In this document: positions 1 through 12,009 of the stretch, piece by piece
Position numbering within the stretch: position 1 is the first letter of the stretch
How the letters are laid out: the number at the start of each line of letters is the position of its first letter
DNA from: Eriocheir sinensis
Taxonomy: Eukaryota; Arthropoda; Malacostraca; Decapoda; Varunidae
Reading direction: 5' to 3'
Assembly: GCF_024679095.1 (NCBI RefSeq)
Contig: NC_066528.1
Coordinates: 16,108,015 to 16,172,014 of the forward strand
DNA: 64,000 nucleotides
Translations under genes and position numbers: made by a program
The notes under the pieces: model-generated
What the model saw: the letters and a program-made list of their open reading frames with translations, nothing else
Database searches by the model: none
Told to the model about the DNA's origin: nothing

Positions 1-842
1 GTACCTCTAAAAGGTTTATATATCTACCATAACACACTCCCTTGACCGTGGAAAGTCTATTTGTCCACTAAAGGAATAATCCATGGAAAGTGTTTTTATT
101 TTCAAGAAAAGGAAACAGCTCAGAGAAAGTGTAAACGAGGGGAAAGAAACTCGCTAACCAGAATAATTTTTTAAAGGCCGCCAATCATAAGAAATAAAAG
201 AATCTGCTATTCACAAAAAGTCCGCTAGTCACCTCAAAAGAATCTGGTCATAAGAGAAAAAATGTTAATCAAAGAAATACAAAAGCCTGCAAATTAAAAA
301 AAATGCAATAGTCACCCCTAAAGCCCGCTAAAAGATAAATACTTGTAGTAATCATAAGACCTCGTAAACTATTCAACTTATGTTTTAACCACACAAATAT
401 CATAAGACTTAACTCTGGACTTCATGAAATAGCTCGTTTTCTTTTATTTTATTTTATTTGGAGGGAGAGGCGGATCTGGTGTGAGACAAGGCACGCTTAA
501 TTCTCAGTACAAAGCTTCCTACCCCTAAATATTCACTACTAAATCACCTTTGAGTCCCAGTAAAGGCATTTGGTTATAGAGTTGTCTTCCCTGTTGGCCG
601 TTTATGGGTATGATTCGGTTGATCAATGGCTCGAACCAGCTTCACTGCATCGTTCAGGTTGGTATTTTCAGACTCCTCCGCCTCTCACATCAATTAACAA
701 TTTCCAGAGGCCGAGTAAGGGATTAATCGTATTGCAATGTATTTTTTTTTTAGGTTCATGGTACAGAAACTTTGCCAGACCACCAGAACCATAAAACTAC
801 CCAAGGAAATAGGCTACCCGGAAATCCTACACGAAGGCTTTG
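1..842. other. Intergenic, no gene seen
   Basis: AT-rich sequence without a convincing exon. Around 165-320 there are fragments resembling the dispersed 'rescue of CCGCTA...' style A-rich repeats seen elsewhere in the window. Nothing else is supported. Confidence 0.5.
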
Positions 843-1187
843 TAAAATGTCTGAAGTTTAGGTGTGAAATTTGGGTCTGAAGTCTTGAATCTAAAGTCTA
901 GATCTGAAGTTTGGAGTCTAAAGTTTTGGGTCTGGTTTTGGATCTGAAGTTGGGGTCTAAAGTTCTGGATCTGAAGTTCGGATGTGAAGTTTTGGGTGTG
1001 AAGTTTGGATCTGAAGTTTTGGTCTGAAGTTTAGGTGTGAAGTTTGGGATCTGAAGTTTTGGATCTAGAGTTTGGGATCTGAAGTTTAATTAGGTCTGAA
1101 GTTTGGGTCTATAGTTTTGGATCTGAAGCTTGGATCTGAAGTTTGGTGTCTGAAGTTTGGTGTCTGAAGTTTTGGGTCTGAGACTGG
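843..1187. repeat. Degenerate GGTCTGAAGTTT minisatellite
   Basis: About 20 imperfect copies of a 12-18 bp unit (consensus close to GGATCTGAAGTTTT). The unit length varies, so no reading frame is preserved. Confidence 0.85.
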
Positions 1188-1404
1188 TAAGTTGGTAACA
1201 CTGCTGGCCACAAGGGATTTCAGGCAGTGACCGTTGTGACCTCGTGAGGAGAAGGTCAGTGTGTGTTTGAGTGTGTCCTGCAGCCATTTAATTGTTCTCC
1301 ACGTCCTCCTCTGAAGCAATTAATCCTGCAGACTCATATTTGCTGTCCTAAGGCTCGCCCAATACAATGAAGATATGAAGGTAAAGAAATATAATAAGGT
1401 ATAA

Positions 1405-1437
<33 letters not shown>

Positions 1438-2077
1438 CACCTCGGTATCGTAGGAATTATCTCGCAACCGTAAAATAGCTCGCAGGGAGAGGTCCAACTA
1501 TCTAACTTTTTTTTCCATATTTCACTCATCGCTATCGTTTACTCGTCCTGTTTCGGCTTCAATACACGGTACATATATCAGAGCAACCCTTTTAATTAGT
1601 AGAAAGCTTTATAACAAACGAATAGAGTAGATTTTATTGAAAGAATTACACTACGTTGACATTCTTGTTTTTTTGGTCTTGGTCTGGTGTGTTAATGTCT
1701 TACGAGGAATATTAACCCTCACAAAGATCAAAAGTGGACAAACTATAACAAAACCAGACAAATTAATAGGTTTTCCTGCTGTGTATTCCCGAGTGCGCAT
1801 GCGTGGTGGACAGCAGAGCAACATATTTCTCCAAGGAGGTATTTCACGCAACACCTGGAGCCGCCAAATTTGAACATGGTGTGACTGGACGTGTTTTCTC
1901 GCTTATCTAATTCCTTTTTTAGCGCGACCCGAAGGTGTTACAAGTGTTTAGGGAAGGCGGTGTTTCTCCTACCACCATTATCTGCACCTGTGACGGACAT
2001 TGCAGTCTTAAGCCCGTGTTAGATAGGTTAGGTTAGGTTGGGTTAGTTTAGATTTATTCGGAATGCTCTGTGGGCCA
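1188..2077. other. Intergenic with (TG)n tract
   Basis: No gene seen. It contains (TG)n at 1406-1436. Near 1461-1490 and 1832-1860 there are sequences (CTCGCA..AAATAGCTCGCAG and GGAGGTATTTC.CGCAACACC) that also occur in the loop of the large inverted repeat at 22.7-23.4 kb, so a related element probably lies here. Confidence 0.45.
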
Positions 2078-2340
2078 GCGGGGGGCGGGGTGGGTATTGC
2101 TGGGTAGGGAGTCTATTACTGGGGGGGTCCTTTACTGGGGAGGGGGTCCATTACTGGGGGGGGGGGGTCATTGCTGGGGGAGGCTATTACTGAGGGGGGC
2201 ATTGCTGGGGGGTCAATTACTGGGGGGAGGGCATAACTGAAGGGGGCATTGCTGAAGGGGGCATTGCTGGGGGGTCAATTACTGGAGGGAGGCCATTACT
2301 GGAGGGGGGCATTGCTGGGGGGGGGGGGCGGGCATTAGTA
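2078..2340. repeat. G-rich degenerate tandem repeat
   Basis: Repeated units of the type GGGGGGCATTGCTGGGG and GGTCAATTACTGG. Many runs of 5-9 G on the plus strand give it quadruplex-forming potential. Confidence 0.8.
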
Positions 2341-4815
2341 GGGTATCTTCAAACACATGATTGCCAGCACCTTATGGTATGAATCAACAAAGAATGACCT
2401 CACTTTGTTGTATAGAAATCTCATTAGTAAGGAAGCATATATGAATTTTCTGAGTCAAGACCTGTAGTAACTGTTTGAGGTTTTGTTAGGTTAGGTTAAG
2501 TTTATGGTATCTTCAAACACATGATAGACAGGAACTTATGGTATAAATCAACAGAGAATAACCTCACTTTGTTGTATAGAAAGTCTCATTGGTAAGAAAG
2601 CATATATGAATTTTCTGAGTCAAGATGTATAGTAACTGTTTGAGGTTTTGTTAGGTTAGGTTAAGTTTAGGGTATCTTCAAACACATGATAGACAGGAGC
2701 TTATGGTATAAATCAACAAAGAATGACCTCACTTTGTTGTATAGAAAGTCTCATTGGTAAGGAAGCATATATGAATTTTCTGAGTCAAGATGTATAGTAA
2801 CTGTTTGAGGTTTTGTTAGGTTAGGTTAAGTTTAGGGTATCTTCAAACACATGATAGACAGGAACTTATGGTATAAATCAACAAAGAATAACCTCACTTT
2901 GTTGTATAGAAAGTCTCATTGGTAAGGAAGCATATATGAATTTTCTGAGTCAAGATGTATAGTAACTGTTTGAGGTTTTGTTAGGTTAGGTTAAGTTTAG
3001 GGTATCTTCAAACACATGATAGACAGGAACTTATGGTATAAATCAACAAAGAATAACCTCACTTTGTTGTATAGAAAGTCTCATTGGTAAGGAAGCATAT
3101 ATGAATTTTCTGAGTCAAGATGTATAGTAACTGTTTGAGGTTTTGTTAGGTTAGGTTAAGTTTAGGGTATCTTCAAACACATGATAGACAGGAACTTATG
3201 GTATAAATCAACAAAGAATAACCTCACTTTGCTGTATAGAAAATCTCATTGGTAAGGAAACATATATGAATTTTCTGAGTCAAGATGTATAGTAACTGTT
3301 TGATGTTTTGTTAGGTTAGGTTAAGTTTAGGGTATCTTCAAACACATGATAGACAGGAACTTATGGTATAAATCATTAAAGAATAACCTCACTTTGTTGT
3401 ATAGAAAGTCTCATTAGTAAGGAAGCATATATGAATTTTCTGAGTCACGACCTGTAGTAACTGTTTGAGGTTTTGTTAGGTTAGGTTAAGTTTAGGGTAT
3501 CTTCAAACACATGATAGACAGGAACTTATGGTATAAATCAACAAAGAATAACCTCACTTTGTTGTATAGAAAGTCTCATTAGTAAGGAAGCATATATGAA
3601 TTTTCTGAGTCAAGATGTATAGTAACTGTTTGAGGTTTTGTTAGGTTAGGTTAAGTTTAGGTTCAAACACATGATAGCCAGCACCTTATGGTATAAATCA
3701 ACAAAGAATAACCTCACTTTGTTGTATAGAAAGTCTCATTAGTAAGGAAGCATATATGAATTTTCTGAGTCAAGATGTATAGTAACTGTTTGAGGTTTTG
3801 TTAGGTTAGGTTAAGTTTAGGGTATCTTCAAACACATGATAGACAGGAACTTATGGTATAAATCAACAAAGAATAACCTCACTTTGTTGTATAGAAAGTC
3901 TCATTGGTAAGGAAGCATATATGAATTTTCTGAGTCAAGATGTATAGTAACTGTTTGAGGTTTTGTTAGGTTAGGTTAAGTTTAGGGTATCTTCAAACAC
4001 ATGATAGACAGGAACTTATGGTATAAATCAACAATGAATAACCTCACTTTGTTGTATAGAAAGTCTCATTGGTAAGGAAGCATATATGAATTTTCTGAGT
4101 CAAGATGTATAGTAACTGTTTGAGGTTTTGTTAGGTTAGGTTAAGTTTAGGGTATCTTCAAACACATGATAGACAGCACCTTATGGTATAAATCAACAAA
4201 GAATAACCTCACTTTGTTGTATAGAAAGTCTCATTAGTAAGGAAGCATATATGAATTTTCTGAGTCAAGACCTGTAGTAACTGTTTGAGGTTTTGTTAGG
4301 TTAGGTTAAGTTTAGGGTATCTTCAAACACATGATAGACAGGAACTTATGGTATAAATCAACAGAGAATAACCTCACTTTGTTGTATAGAAAGTCTCATT
4401 GGTAAGGAAGCATATATGAATTTTCTGAGTCAAGATGTATAGTAACTGTTTGAGGTTTTGTTAGGTTAGGTTAGGTTTAGGGTATCTTCAAACACATGAT
4501 AGACAGGAACTTATGGTATAAATCAACAAAGAATAACCTCACTTTGTTGTATAGAAAGTCTCATTGGTAAGGAAGCATATATGAATTTTCTGAGTCAAGA
4601 TGTATAGTAACTGTTTGAGGTTTTGTTAGGTTAGGTTAAGTTTAGGGTATCTTCAAACACATGATAGACAGGAACTTATGGTATAAATCAATAAAGAATA
4701 ACCTCACTTAGTTGTAAAGAAAGTCTCGTTAGTAAGGAAGCATATATGAATTTTCTGAGTCCAGACCTATAGTAACTGTTTGGGGTTTTGTTAGGTTAGG
4801 TTAGGTTAGGTTGGG
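2341..4815. repeat. 165-bp satellite array, 15 copies
   Basis: Fifteen head-to-tail monomers begin with GGTATCTTCAAACACATGAT at about 2342, 2506, 2671, 2836, 3001, 3166, 3331, 3496, 3660 (start truncated), 3821, 3986, 4151, 4316, 4481 and 4646. Spacing is 161-165 bp with only scattered substitutions. Each monomer ends in two or three TTAGG units, the arthropod telomere motif. Stop codons occur in all frames, so it is not coding. Confidence 0.97.
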
Positions 4816-5883
4816 TTAACTGGAGGGCGGCACGAGCCTCAATAGATGTCACTTGAACAATGGTTAAAGGTTGATTGTTTGACCTTTTCTTTGTGTATTT
4901 TCAAGTGCCTTGGGACACCTGGTATGAATTGTACTGTTGCAGTATTAAAATGCTGTGTATTATAATTATTTTGCACGTGTGTTCAAGAAGAATCTACACT
5001 GTTTTCACCATAAAAGGAAATAATTGTTAATAAAGTCTGCTATTATTTAAACTTTTGATATAATCAGTATCTACAAGAGATTAACTTAATTGAAATCAAC
5101 TGTCATTGTATTATATTGCTATAACAATCTTTTAGAGAAATGTACCACGTCAAGCACTGCCTTGATGAGTCAGCATCTGTGTAGCGTGAGGACAGGACTC
5201 AGAGGATCGCCTCCTACCATTCACTTGAAAACTGCACCACTGAATAAGTGAATAAACTGACCCAGCCATGATGAAAAACTCGCCTGTGTTTTGAGGGCGG
5301 ACAGTGAGTGCTTCCAGAGAATGCTGAAGGGCTTTGAAGGTGGCTCAGTCCCTTCCTGATAGACTGAGTGAATAATTGTGGCTATCTTTAAAATTACATT
5401 TTAGATGATAGGGCAAGCATCACATATCCTTTGAAATGCATCAAGTATGGTGTTCAGTCATTATATGTTGGAGTTTCCCCCAAAATTAATTATTTAAGGC
5501 ATTCAACTAGGGATGCTCTCATGTGTATTGGGTGATAGGTCAGTCTGTGTTTTTGAATGGCACTAACAGACAGACAGACATCAACAAGAACATTACAACC
5601 CTCCTCACCCCAAGAGTGGGCCAGGCAATAAAAATGCTTTATACCCTAGGTCTGGCCCTGTTCAAGTATACAGATAGATAGATATAGATAGATAGACAAC
5701 TTAAAATGTATCCATATATATATATTATCAAAGATCAATACATTTCTATTTCACTGCATGATAGATGCAGAGCAAATATGCTGTTATTTGCAATAAATGT
5801 GTTTACAGTTGGTCATATATACAACATAGCTCCACGTAACAAAGCCTTGGTTCTGCATATAAACAAGCGTCTAAAAATTACAT
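4816..5883. other. Unique sequence downstream of COX20
   Basis: No independent gene seen. This is where the 3' untranslated region of the minus-strand COX20 gene would lie. No clear AATAAA on the minus strand was found close to the stop. A short (GATA)n tract sits near 5672-5697. Confidence 0.4.
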
Positions 5884-6865
5884 TTATATTTCCTTCTTTA
5901 ACTGTTTTTCCATCTCGGTGCCTTCATAGAGAGCTTGTTTCTGCATGGCCTCCTGAAGCTGCCCCATGTTGAACTTCTGGAGGGAGTAGTTGTAGCGGCA
6001 GTAGGTCCTGAAACAACAGACAGCCGCCTTATGACCTGTGACGAGTGTGATTGGTATACTTGTCTTGTGTCTGAAGGGAAGAACGGCAAGACTGGGATGA
6101 AGACCTACAAGAAAATTTAGGTATGAGGGTATTTGAGATTTATATGAGTTGAGCAGCTGAGGTGGATATAGGCTGTGTGCAGGAGAAAAAAGGAAAAAGA
6201 AGCAGCTGAGAAGAAAAGGGAGGCCTACAAGAAAATTAAAGTATGAGAGTACTTGAGATTTATAAGAGTTTAGTGGTTTGCATTTCTACTTTTGTGAACA
6301 TCAAGTTGAAGGAAGTGTTGGTTGAGCTTGTCTTTAAATGAGTCAATCGTGTTGCACTGGACCACTGAAGTTTCCCTCGCCTTCTTAGTCTTCCATTAAC
6401 TGATTATAATTATTTAACCCGTCCGCTGCAATTGGCACAGATATGGCCTTCACTGGTAGCCCGGTAACATGCTACCAGTCTTTCTCTGCCTCTGTGGTGG
6501 ATGGTGGAATGTTTCCCATGTGGTATTAGTATGCTGGATATCCCCTCACAAGGTGTATGACTTTATATTTTTCTTCATTGAATTGTAGCAGCCACTTTTT
6601 GTTGGTGATGTCTTCTTGTAGGAAATCCACAGTCAAGGGGTTAACATGTCAGTGACCTAAGCATTCCAAGCAGGCCATGCGAACACACTTACCAGTATCC
6701 CAAAGTCACACATCCGTAAGTCCCAATAGCTACATGCATTGAGCGCTGAATTCTGGACGTCATCATGAAGTGCAGGAAGCCCGTTGCCAGACCCGAGCTG
6801 ATACTGTACAGGAAGGTCTCACGAAAACACGGCATCTGTGATACATTCCTTCCCATCAACTTCAC
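5884..6865 (-). CDS. COX20: COX20 (FAM36A), cytochrome c oxidase assembly factor, 5' exon missing
   Basis: COX20 is a small inner-mitochondrial-membrane protein that holds newly made COX2 during cytochrome c oxidase assembly. Two exons are seen on the minus strand: 6865-6693 and 6007-5884, with the stop at 5886-5884. The intron (6692-6008) begins GTAAG and ends TTTCAG; the split codon TG|G gives Trp. The first exon reads KLMG..., then MPCFRETFLYS, a hydrophobic stretch and TSRIQRS, matching the family pattern K-L-L-G ... PC-RHSILYG ... TSRIRRS. The second exon starts TYCRYNYS and has LYEGT, matching the family CRYNYA...LYEGT. The visible part is 99 residues. The first 10-20 residues must come from an upstream exon, because the acceptor at 6866-6867 precedes codon GTG; I could not place that exon. 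A TTAA-bounded repeat lies in the intron. Confidence 0.93.
6414..6644 (-). mobile_element. TTAA-bounded element carrying a LINE reverse-transcriptase piece
   Basis: Lies inside the COX20 intron. It starts TTAACCCGTCCGCTGC and ends in GGGGTTAA. On the minus strand its interior encodes the motif KKWLLQFNEEK... of a non-LTR reverse transcriptase, damaged by a small deletion. The same segment with the same ends recurs at 20895-21143 and 24011-24245. Confidence 0.75.
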
Positions 6866-7295
6866 CTGTTGGTTGTAAAGATATTTCAGCCAGAGCAGTT
6901 CCTTCAGTATAACATACAGTACTAAATTAAGAAAACTGAAGCATATAGAAAGTGTGTGATGTTTTTGCCTCTATAGTTTTTAGCAGGGGCGGGAAGCTGG
7001 AGTGGGAGTTGCTGGAATTGCCTATTTTTGTCTGCATTTGCAAAAACCTGCTCTCTGTTTCACTCGCTATTGTTAGAAATGTTTTTTTTGGGGGCGGGAA
7101 TCATTGTTGGTGAAATCCTACAGTATGAAAACGAAAACAAAATCTTGATAAATCCTTCTGTGTCTGGTATCTTTGAGTGGTTTCATGGCAAATTAATTAT
7201 ACTCAAGGATAGTAATGCTGGAATAGAATAGTAAAGTTTTAAATGTAACAAAAAAAGGTTTCTATTACTATGATTTAGTCTCGAATAACAAAATC
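6866..7295. other. Probable COX20 first intron, nothing recognised
   Basis: Sequence upstream of the last located COX20 exon. It contains no exon or repeat that I can identify. Confidence 0.35.
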
Positions 7296-7725
7296 TTAAC
7301 CCGGTAGCAGCGGGGATCATGTTTCAGGCCCCTCTAGCGAAAAAAATTAGAAAAAATCATAACTCACGCAAACCATTTCATAATATATATCAACACATTT
7401 GTGATCAGTTTATGTATCATCTATTTTGGGGGGTTTACATCATGGCAGAAATTTGGCCCGTCACTGGTACACCATACAGCCACAAATTTGGCCCGTCGCT
7501 GCTAAACCCAGTAGCAGTGACGGGCCAAATTTGTGGCTTTACCATGTAGCAGCGATGGGCCAAATTTGTGCCATGATATAAACCCCCCAAAATAGATGAT
7601 ACATAAACTGATCACAAATCCTTTGATATATATTATGAAATGGTTTGTGTGAGTGGTGATTTTTACTAATTTTTCTCGCTTAGAGGGACCATTAAGAAAC
7701 ACGATCCCCGCTGCTACCAAGTTAA
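7296..7725. mobile_element. Palindromic TTAA-flanked MITE
   Basis: A 430-bp near-perfect palindrome with arms of about 205 bp meeting near 7510. It starts TTAACCCGGTAGCAGCGGGG and ends CCCCGCTGCTACCAAGTTAA. The arms contain GGGCCAAATTTGTGGC-type blocks. It has no transposase ORF. Half copies or small derivatives are at 23355-23664, 25134-25203 and 31103-31303. Confidence 0.88.
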
Positions 7726-8339
7726 GAATAGCTTACAAAATGCATGATGAAAATTTGGCTCTAAGAAGTTGTAGCTTGATCATACTAAATCTAAGAGACT
7801 GTTTTCTTACATCTTTTTTCTCCTCTTCCATGATGACTGACTTCTAGCAACCAGTCACTCAATAGGGGTATATGCCGAGAGGGTGCGTCGCCTCACCCAC
7901 CACTGACGTCAAGCTCTCGGAATAATCAGGATTTCAGTGTCATGAAGTCATATCATTCTGAAACTAGACAAAATAATTAGGCAGATGCATAGAAGATGGA
8001 AGACTTAATTTGGAAGGGCAAGAGTATTAATAGCATGCAGAAATGGAAAGGACGATGAGGTATTTGAGATTTATAAGATGACTCTCAAGTGTTCTGATCA
8101 CAGCTTCGTTTAATAATAATAAGCCCTTGATGCAATAAGTTAAGGTATGATAAATTCCACCACCCACTGACCAAATAAACTACCTTCATCGTACCTTAAA
8201 AGTATCACCTAACATCAAGTGGTAAAATTCCACTAGTATGTTCGTCGACTGCCAGTAACAACCAACAGTGCAGTGGAAAGCATATCACGTATTTTTCATA
8301 AACAGTTAAATCTAATCAAATAAAATACATCCAAACCTG
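7726..8339. other. Intergenic, no gene seen
   Basis: No exon or repeat family could be supported here. Confidence 0.4.
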
Positions 8340-8830
8340 ATCTAATTGAAGTACGTCTAACCCAACCTGTCCTAACTAACCTAACCTAACCTGTCGTAAC
8401 TGAACTTGATCTGACCTAACCTGACCTAAATGAACCAAATCTAACCTAACCTATCCTAACTAAACTAAATTGAACCTAACCTAACAACTTAATCTAACCT
8501 AACCTGTCCTAACTGAACTTAATCTAACCTAACCTGTCCTAACTGAACTTAATCTAACCTAACCTGTCCTAACTGAACTTAATCTAACCTAACCTGTCCT
8601 AACTGAACTTAATATAACTTAACCTGTCCTAACTGAACTTAATCTAACCTAACCTGTCCTAACCAAACTTAATCTAACCTAACCTGTCCTAACTGAACTT
8701 AATATAACGTAACCTGACCTACCAATAAACTAAATCTAACCCAACCTGATCTAACTAAACTAAACCTAACCCAACCTGTACAAACTGCTGACCTAAACTG
8801 ACCGAACTGAACTAAATCTAACCTAACCTC
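8340..8830. repeat. CCTAA-rich 30-bp tandem repeat
   Basis: A run of imperfect units near CTAACCTAACCTGTCCTAAC plus TGAACTTAAT, about eight well-matched 30-bp copies with diverged flanks. It is the complement of TTAGG-type arthropod telomere repeat in degenerate form. Confidence 0.9.
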
Positions 8831-9077
8831 TCGCCCGCTTCCAAAATGCGATAAATGAAAATAAATCCCTTGATACTCACTCATCCGTGTCATATTTTAA
8901 GAAATCAATATCTTCAGGAATCAGTGTGTCGTATATGCACAAAGTACTTTATATAGCTCAAAGGTGTCCCTCACAGTGAGACGGGTGTACTTATGTATTA
9001 ACATCCCTCAAATAAGGGATAAAAAGAATGTTAAACTCTCATGCTTCTAATCTAAGACCACAAAACACAGACCTATG

Positions 9078-9170
9078 GGATTTTTTTTTTTTTTTTTTAC
9101 AACTAAGAAATCAGCTCAAGGGCAACAAAATGAGTAAAATAAAAAAGCCTGTTAATTGCCCCAAAAACAC
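9078..9170 (-). mobile_element. SINE-like 'GCTCAAGGGCAACAAAA' repeat copy
   Basis: Poly(T), then ACAACTAAGAAATCAGCTCA, AGGGCAACAAAA and an A-rich tail ending AAAGCCTGTTAA. The same order of blocks occurs at 24855-24950, 44625-44715 and 52588-52665, and in reverse at 24505-24621, 26795-26925, 28936-29063 and 30645-30762. Confidence 0.7.
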
Positions 9171-9239
9171 TGAAGAAGGGTTGGCAACATCACTGGGTGG
9201 GGGAAGGTTAGATAATTGTTTTTTTTTTTGTTTTTTTTA

Positions 9240-9500
9240 CTTTACTGAGTCAGGTTAGGTTTTATTATCCTAAGGGAGTCAGGATTTACATGATAGAGTT
9301 AGGGTATGGATTTGGATGTTAGGTCTGGATTTATGTAGAGTTAGGTAAGGATTTGGATGTTGGGTTAGGATTTAGATGTTGGATTTGGGGTTAGGATTTA
9401 GATGATAGAGTTAGGGTAAGGATTAGGATGTTGGCAGGATTAAAATGATAGTTAGGATAAGGATTTAGATGGAGTTTGGGTAAGAATTAGGATGTTGGCT
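9240..9500. repeat. Degenerate TTAGG-like minisatellite
   Basis: Imperfect repeats of GTTAGGGTAAGGATTTAGAT with variable GATGATGGA or GATGTTGGA connectors. Confidence 0.75.
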
Positions 9501-9532
9501 CGATTTGGAGGTAATAATTCAGGAGATGTGGG

Positions 9533-9702
9533 AACTATTTTTTCTAGGTAATGTGGTGCAAGTGGAGATAGTCTTTTTTTCCGGAAACTATTAGGAAAGG
9601 GGCTATTTCAATTTTCTTGATCAAGTCACAATCCTAATATTTCCGGAAAAAAACCATCTCCACATGAAAAAAACACCACAAATTACCCAGAAAAAAATAG
9701 TT
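9533..9702. mobile_element. Short foldback (MITE-like) element
   Basis: About 170 bp with inverted arms: AACTATTTTTTCTAGGTAAT ... GTGGAGAT..TTTCCGGAAA at the left and its approximate complement at the right, ending AAAAAAATAGTT. No coding capacity. Confidence 0.75.
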
Positions 9703-9706
9703 TGTG

Positions 9707-9778
9707 CCTAACCTAACCTAACCTAACCTAACCTAACCTAACCTAACCTAACCTATCCTAACCTAACCTAACCTAGCC
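9707..9778. repeat. Interstitial (CCTAA)n telomere-type tract
   Basis: About 14 nearly perfect CCTAA pentamers, the complement of the TTAGG arthropod telomere repeat, here far from a visible chromosome end. Confidence 0.93.
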
Positions 9779-10014
9779 CTAACCAGCCCGAGGCCGTGGC
9801 ACTGCTTCTGCGACAATCAGTCATGCGCGGTATGTGATAAAGGGAGGGTGTATGTCTCTCGGGGTCCAGGAATAATTTTTTTTTTATGTATTTATTTTTT
9901 TATTTTTTATGGTTTCCGGAAGTGAACAGGGTCTACACTATATACTGATACAGAAATAATGCAGAAAACGTGAGTATTAACGGCGGTAGAGAGAGCCCAT
10001 ACCTCCTGAATATT

Positions 10015-10185
10015 ATCCGATTTGGATGATGGAGTTAGGATAAGGATTTAGACATTGGAGTTAGGGTAAGGATTAGGATGTTGGAGTTACGGCCAGGACT
10101 TAGATGATGGAGTTAGGGTAAGGATATAGATGTTAGAATTGGAGTCAGAATTTAGATGATGGAGTTGGGGTCGGAAATTACATGT
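10015..10185. repeat. Second block of TTAGG-like minisatellite
   Basis: Units of the GGAGTTAGGGTAAGGATTTA type, the same family as 9240-9500. Confidence 0.7.
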
Positions 10186-10339
10186 TAAAAACTTGTCATG
10201 TAACTCGTTTGCCGGTAACACACACCTTCAAGGACCCGTTAAAAACACTAACACGAAGTTGGTCTTGGTCTGGGTTTGTTTACATCTGCTGGTCTTCTTC
10301 TTCTTCTTCTTGAGTCCTTCAGTATTATTTACCGTCCTT

Positions 10340-10440
10340 ATTTGGGATCGTATTATAAGAGATTTCGCCGCCCAAGAACACATATTTGAAAAGGCTTTCG
10401 GAGGAGTTGTGGGCATTTCCAGTAGTAGTTTTATGACCCT
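10340..10440 (+). mobile_element. Left half of a split SINE-like repeat
   Basis: Runs from TCGTATTATAAGAGATTTCG through GGCATTTCCAGTAGTAG to TTATGACCCT, where the element is broken. It resumes at about 12010. Intact family members are at 17303-17515, 21150-21355, 27505-27725 and 27945-28130. Confidence 0.8.
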
Positions 10441-12009
10441 GGGCCCGAATTCACAATTTAAACAGACTCAATAACTACGAACTAACATAACTACGCATTA
10501 TTGATTCAGCTACCGACGTTAGTGTCAGATTCACGAAGCAAACCTTAGATTGTAGTTAGAGGCGCGCTAAGTCAACGAGGCCGCTGATTGGTTGATGACG
10601 TCATTGGCCTTGCAGCGAATCGCAAGCACGTTTACAGAACCGTCAGGCAATTCTAGGGAGCCCCCTCCAGCTGCTGGGTCAAGAAACACATTCTTTTCCC
10701 ATTTTTCTTCCTTTCAAGGCAAACTGTACTAAATCGTAATCTACGAATTCAATTATTTCGTTGTTTGCTGCACATTTACGTCAAAGTAACTCTGCTGTTC
10801 GATGTCTTGTTACCTACGAACATGCTTAAGATGAAGAAAAAGAAGATACGGAGGAGATTGAGGCAGGAAGAAAGCAAATAGAAATATGGGACAGATATCG
10901 AGGCAGACAGAACGGAGGACGGAAGGAAGGAATAGGGAAAATTAAGACTGTCTTGCCATATCTGCGGCCCAACTCATGGGATAGCGGTCACCCGACAAAG
11001 GTCCATGGTCCCTCCACGGATGGGGGCGGCGTCACGGGCAAATTTAAGCCCGGACATCCACATGCCTCTGTTATCTTAGCTCAAGCTCGTGTATGTAGGG
11101 TTCTTTTCGACTGATATGGCGTCTAGAACTAGCATAATCATCATTCTTTATTGTGATGACAAAGACCATGTCAAAATTTGCCTCATTAAATAAGTACATA
11201 AAGCGGCAGCTTTCCCTCGTCGCCAAGCCATCCTCCAGAGCAGCACTCCGACACCCATGATCGCACATTCATTTTTCTCAGAAAATAGGATACCAATCAC
11301 ATATACATCAATATATTTCCACAGGTGAATACTTAGAGCATGTTCACACCAAGTTGCGACACCTGAGATTCATTAATAATGACAGGGGAAGGAAAAATAT
11401 AGGCCCCTGTCATCGATAAAATTGAGCCTCGGGCAGAATTGAGTCTGGGCATCTATATGCCTCGGATTTCTTCGCTATTATATATTGTAAGATCGTTCTG
11501 TTGACATGTATGGGTAGATGAACGCTTTCTGTATCTACATATAGAAGGAAAACGCAAAATTCTCCCTAGTAAATCAGAAATTACATAAAGTTCGGCAACT
11601 TTCCCTCGTCGCCAAGCCATCCTATCCTCCACGGCAGGCAGAGGAGGGAGGTCTGGCAATCCCCCGGCCGGGTGTTGCCATACCGCCCACACTTATCATA
11701 TACCTCTCAAAGGGTGCATATCAACATTTTATAAGGAAATGGGCCTCCTCTACTCGCAAAGTTATATTTCAAGTTGAAAAACGCGATTTATAAGCATTTA
11801 TACGTAAATCTGATAATATTGTTAGCGTTACCGTCAGCTCCGAGGCAGTAGTTATTTAACAACAAATTTAACGTCACACAGAGCGCGGTAAACGTTTGTA
11901 GATCCGCGCGCTATCCCGTGACGTCATCGATTGGTTTGTAGTTAGCTCTGTGAATCTCGATGTTCTCAAAACTACGCACTAAGGGCCCAAAACTACGAAC
12001 TAAGCCTTT
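10441..12009. mobile_element. 1.57-kb insertion splitting a SINE-like repeat
   Basis: Begins GGGCCCGAATTCACAATTTA and ends near ACTACGCACTAAGGGCCC AAAACTACGAACTAAG. Near both ends there are GGTTTG/GATTGG and TGACGTCA blocks in partly inverted arrangement, next to GCGCGC sequences. Internally, a segment with CTTTCCCTCGTCGCCAAGCC occurs twice about 390 bp apart (near 11210 and 11600). No transposase is recognisable, so it looks like a non-autonomous DNA element. GGGCCC termini are seen in some PIF/Harbinger-like elements, but that assignment is only a guess. Confidence 0.65.

Noticed and set aside
2341..4815. Regular 165-bp repeats considered as a CRISPR-like array
   Set aside because: The monomers are contiguous and nearly identical throughout, without unique spacers, and the context is eukaryotic.
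8873..8950. Minus-strand stretch reading LIPEDIDFLKYDTDE before a GTGAGT donor
   Set aside because: There is no in-frame ATG and no plausible acceptor upstream, and the phase does not match the COX20 exon. Too short to claim.
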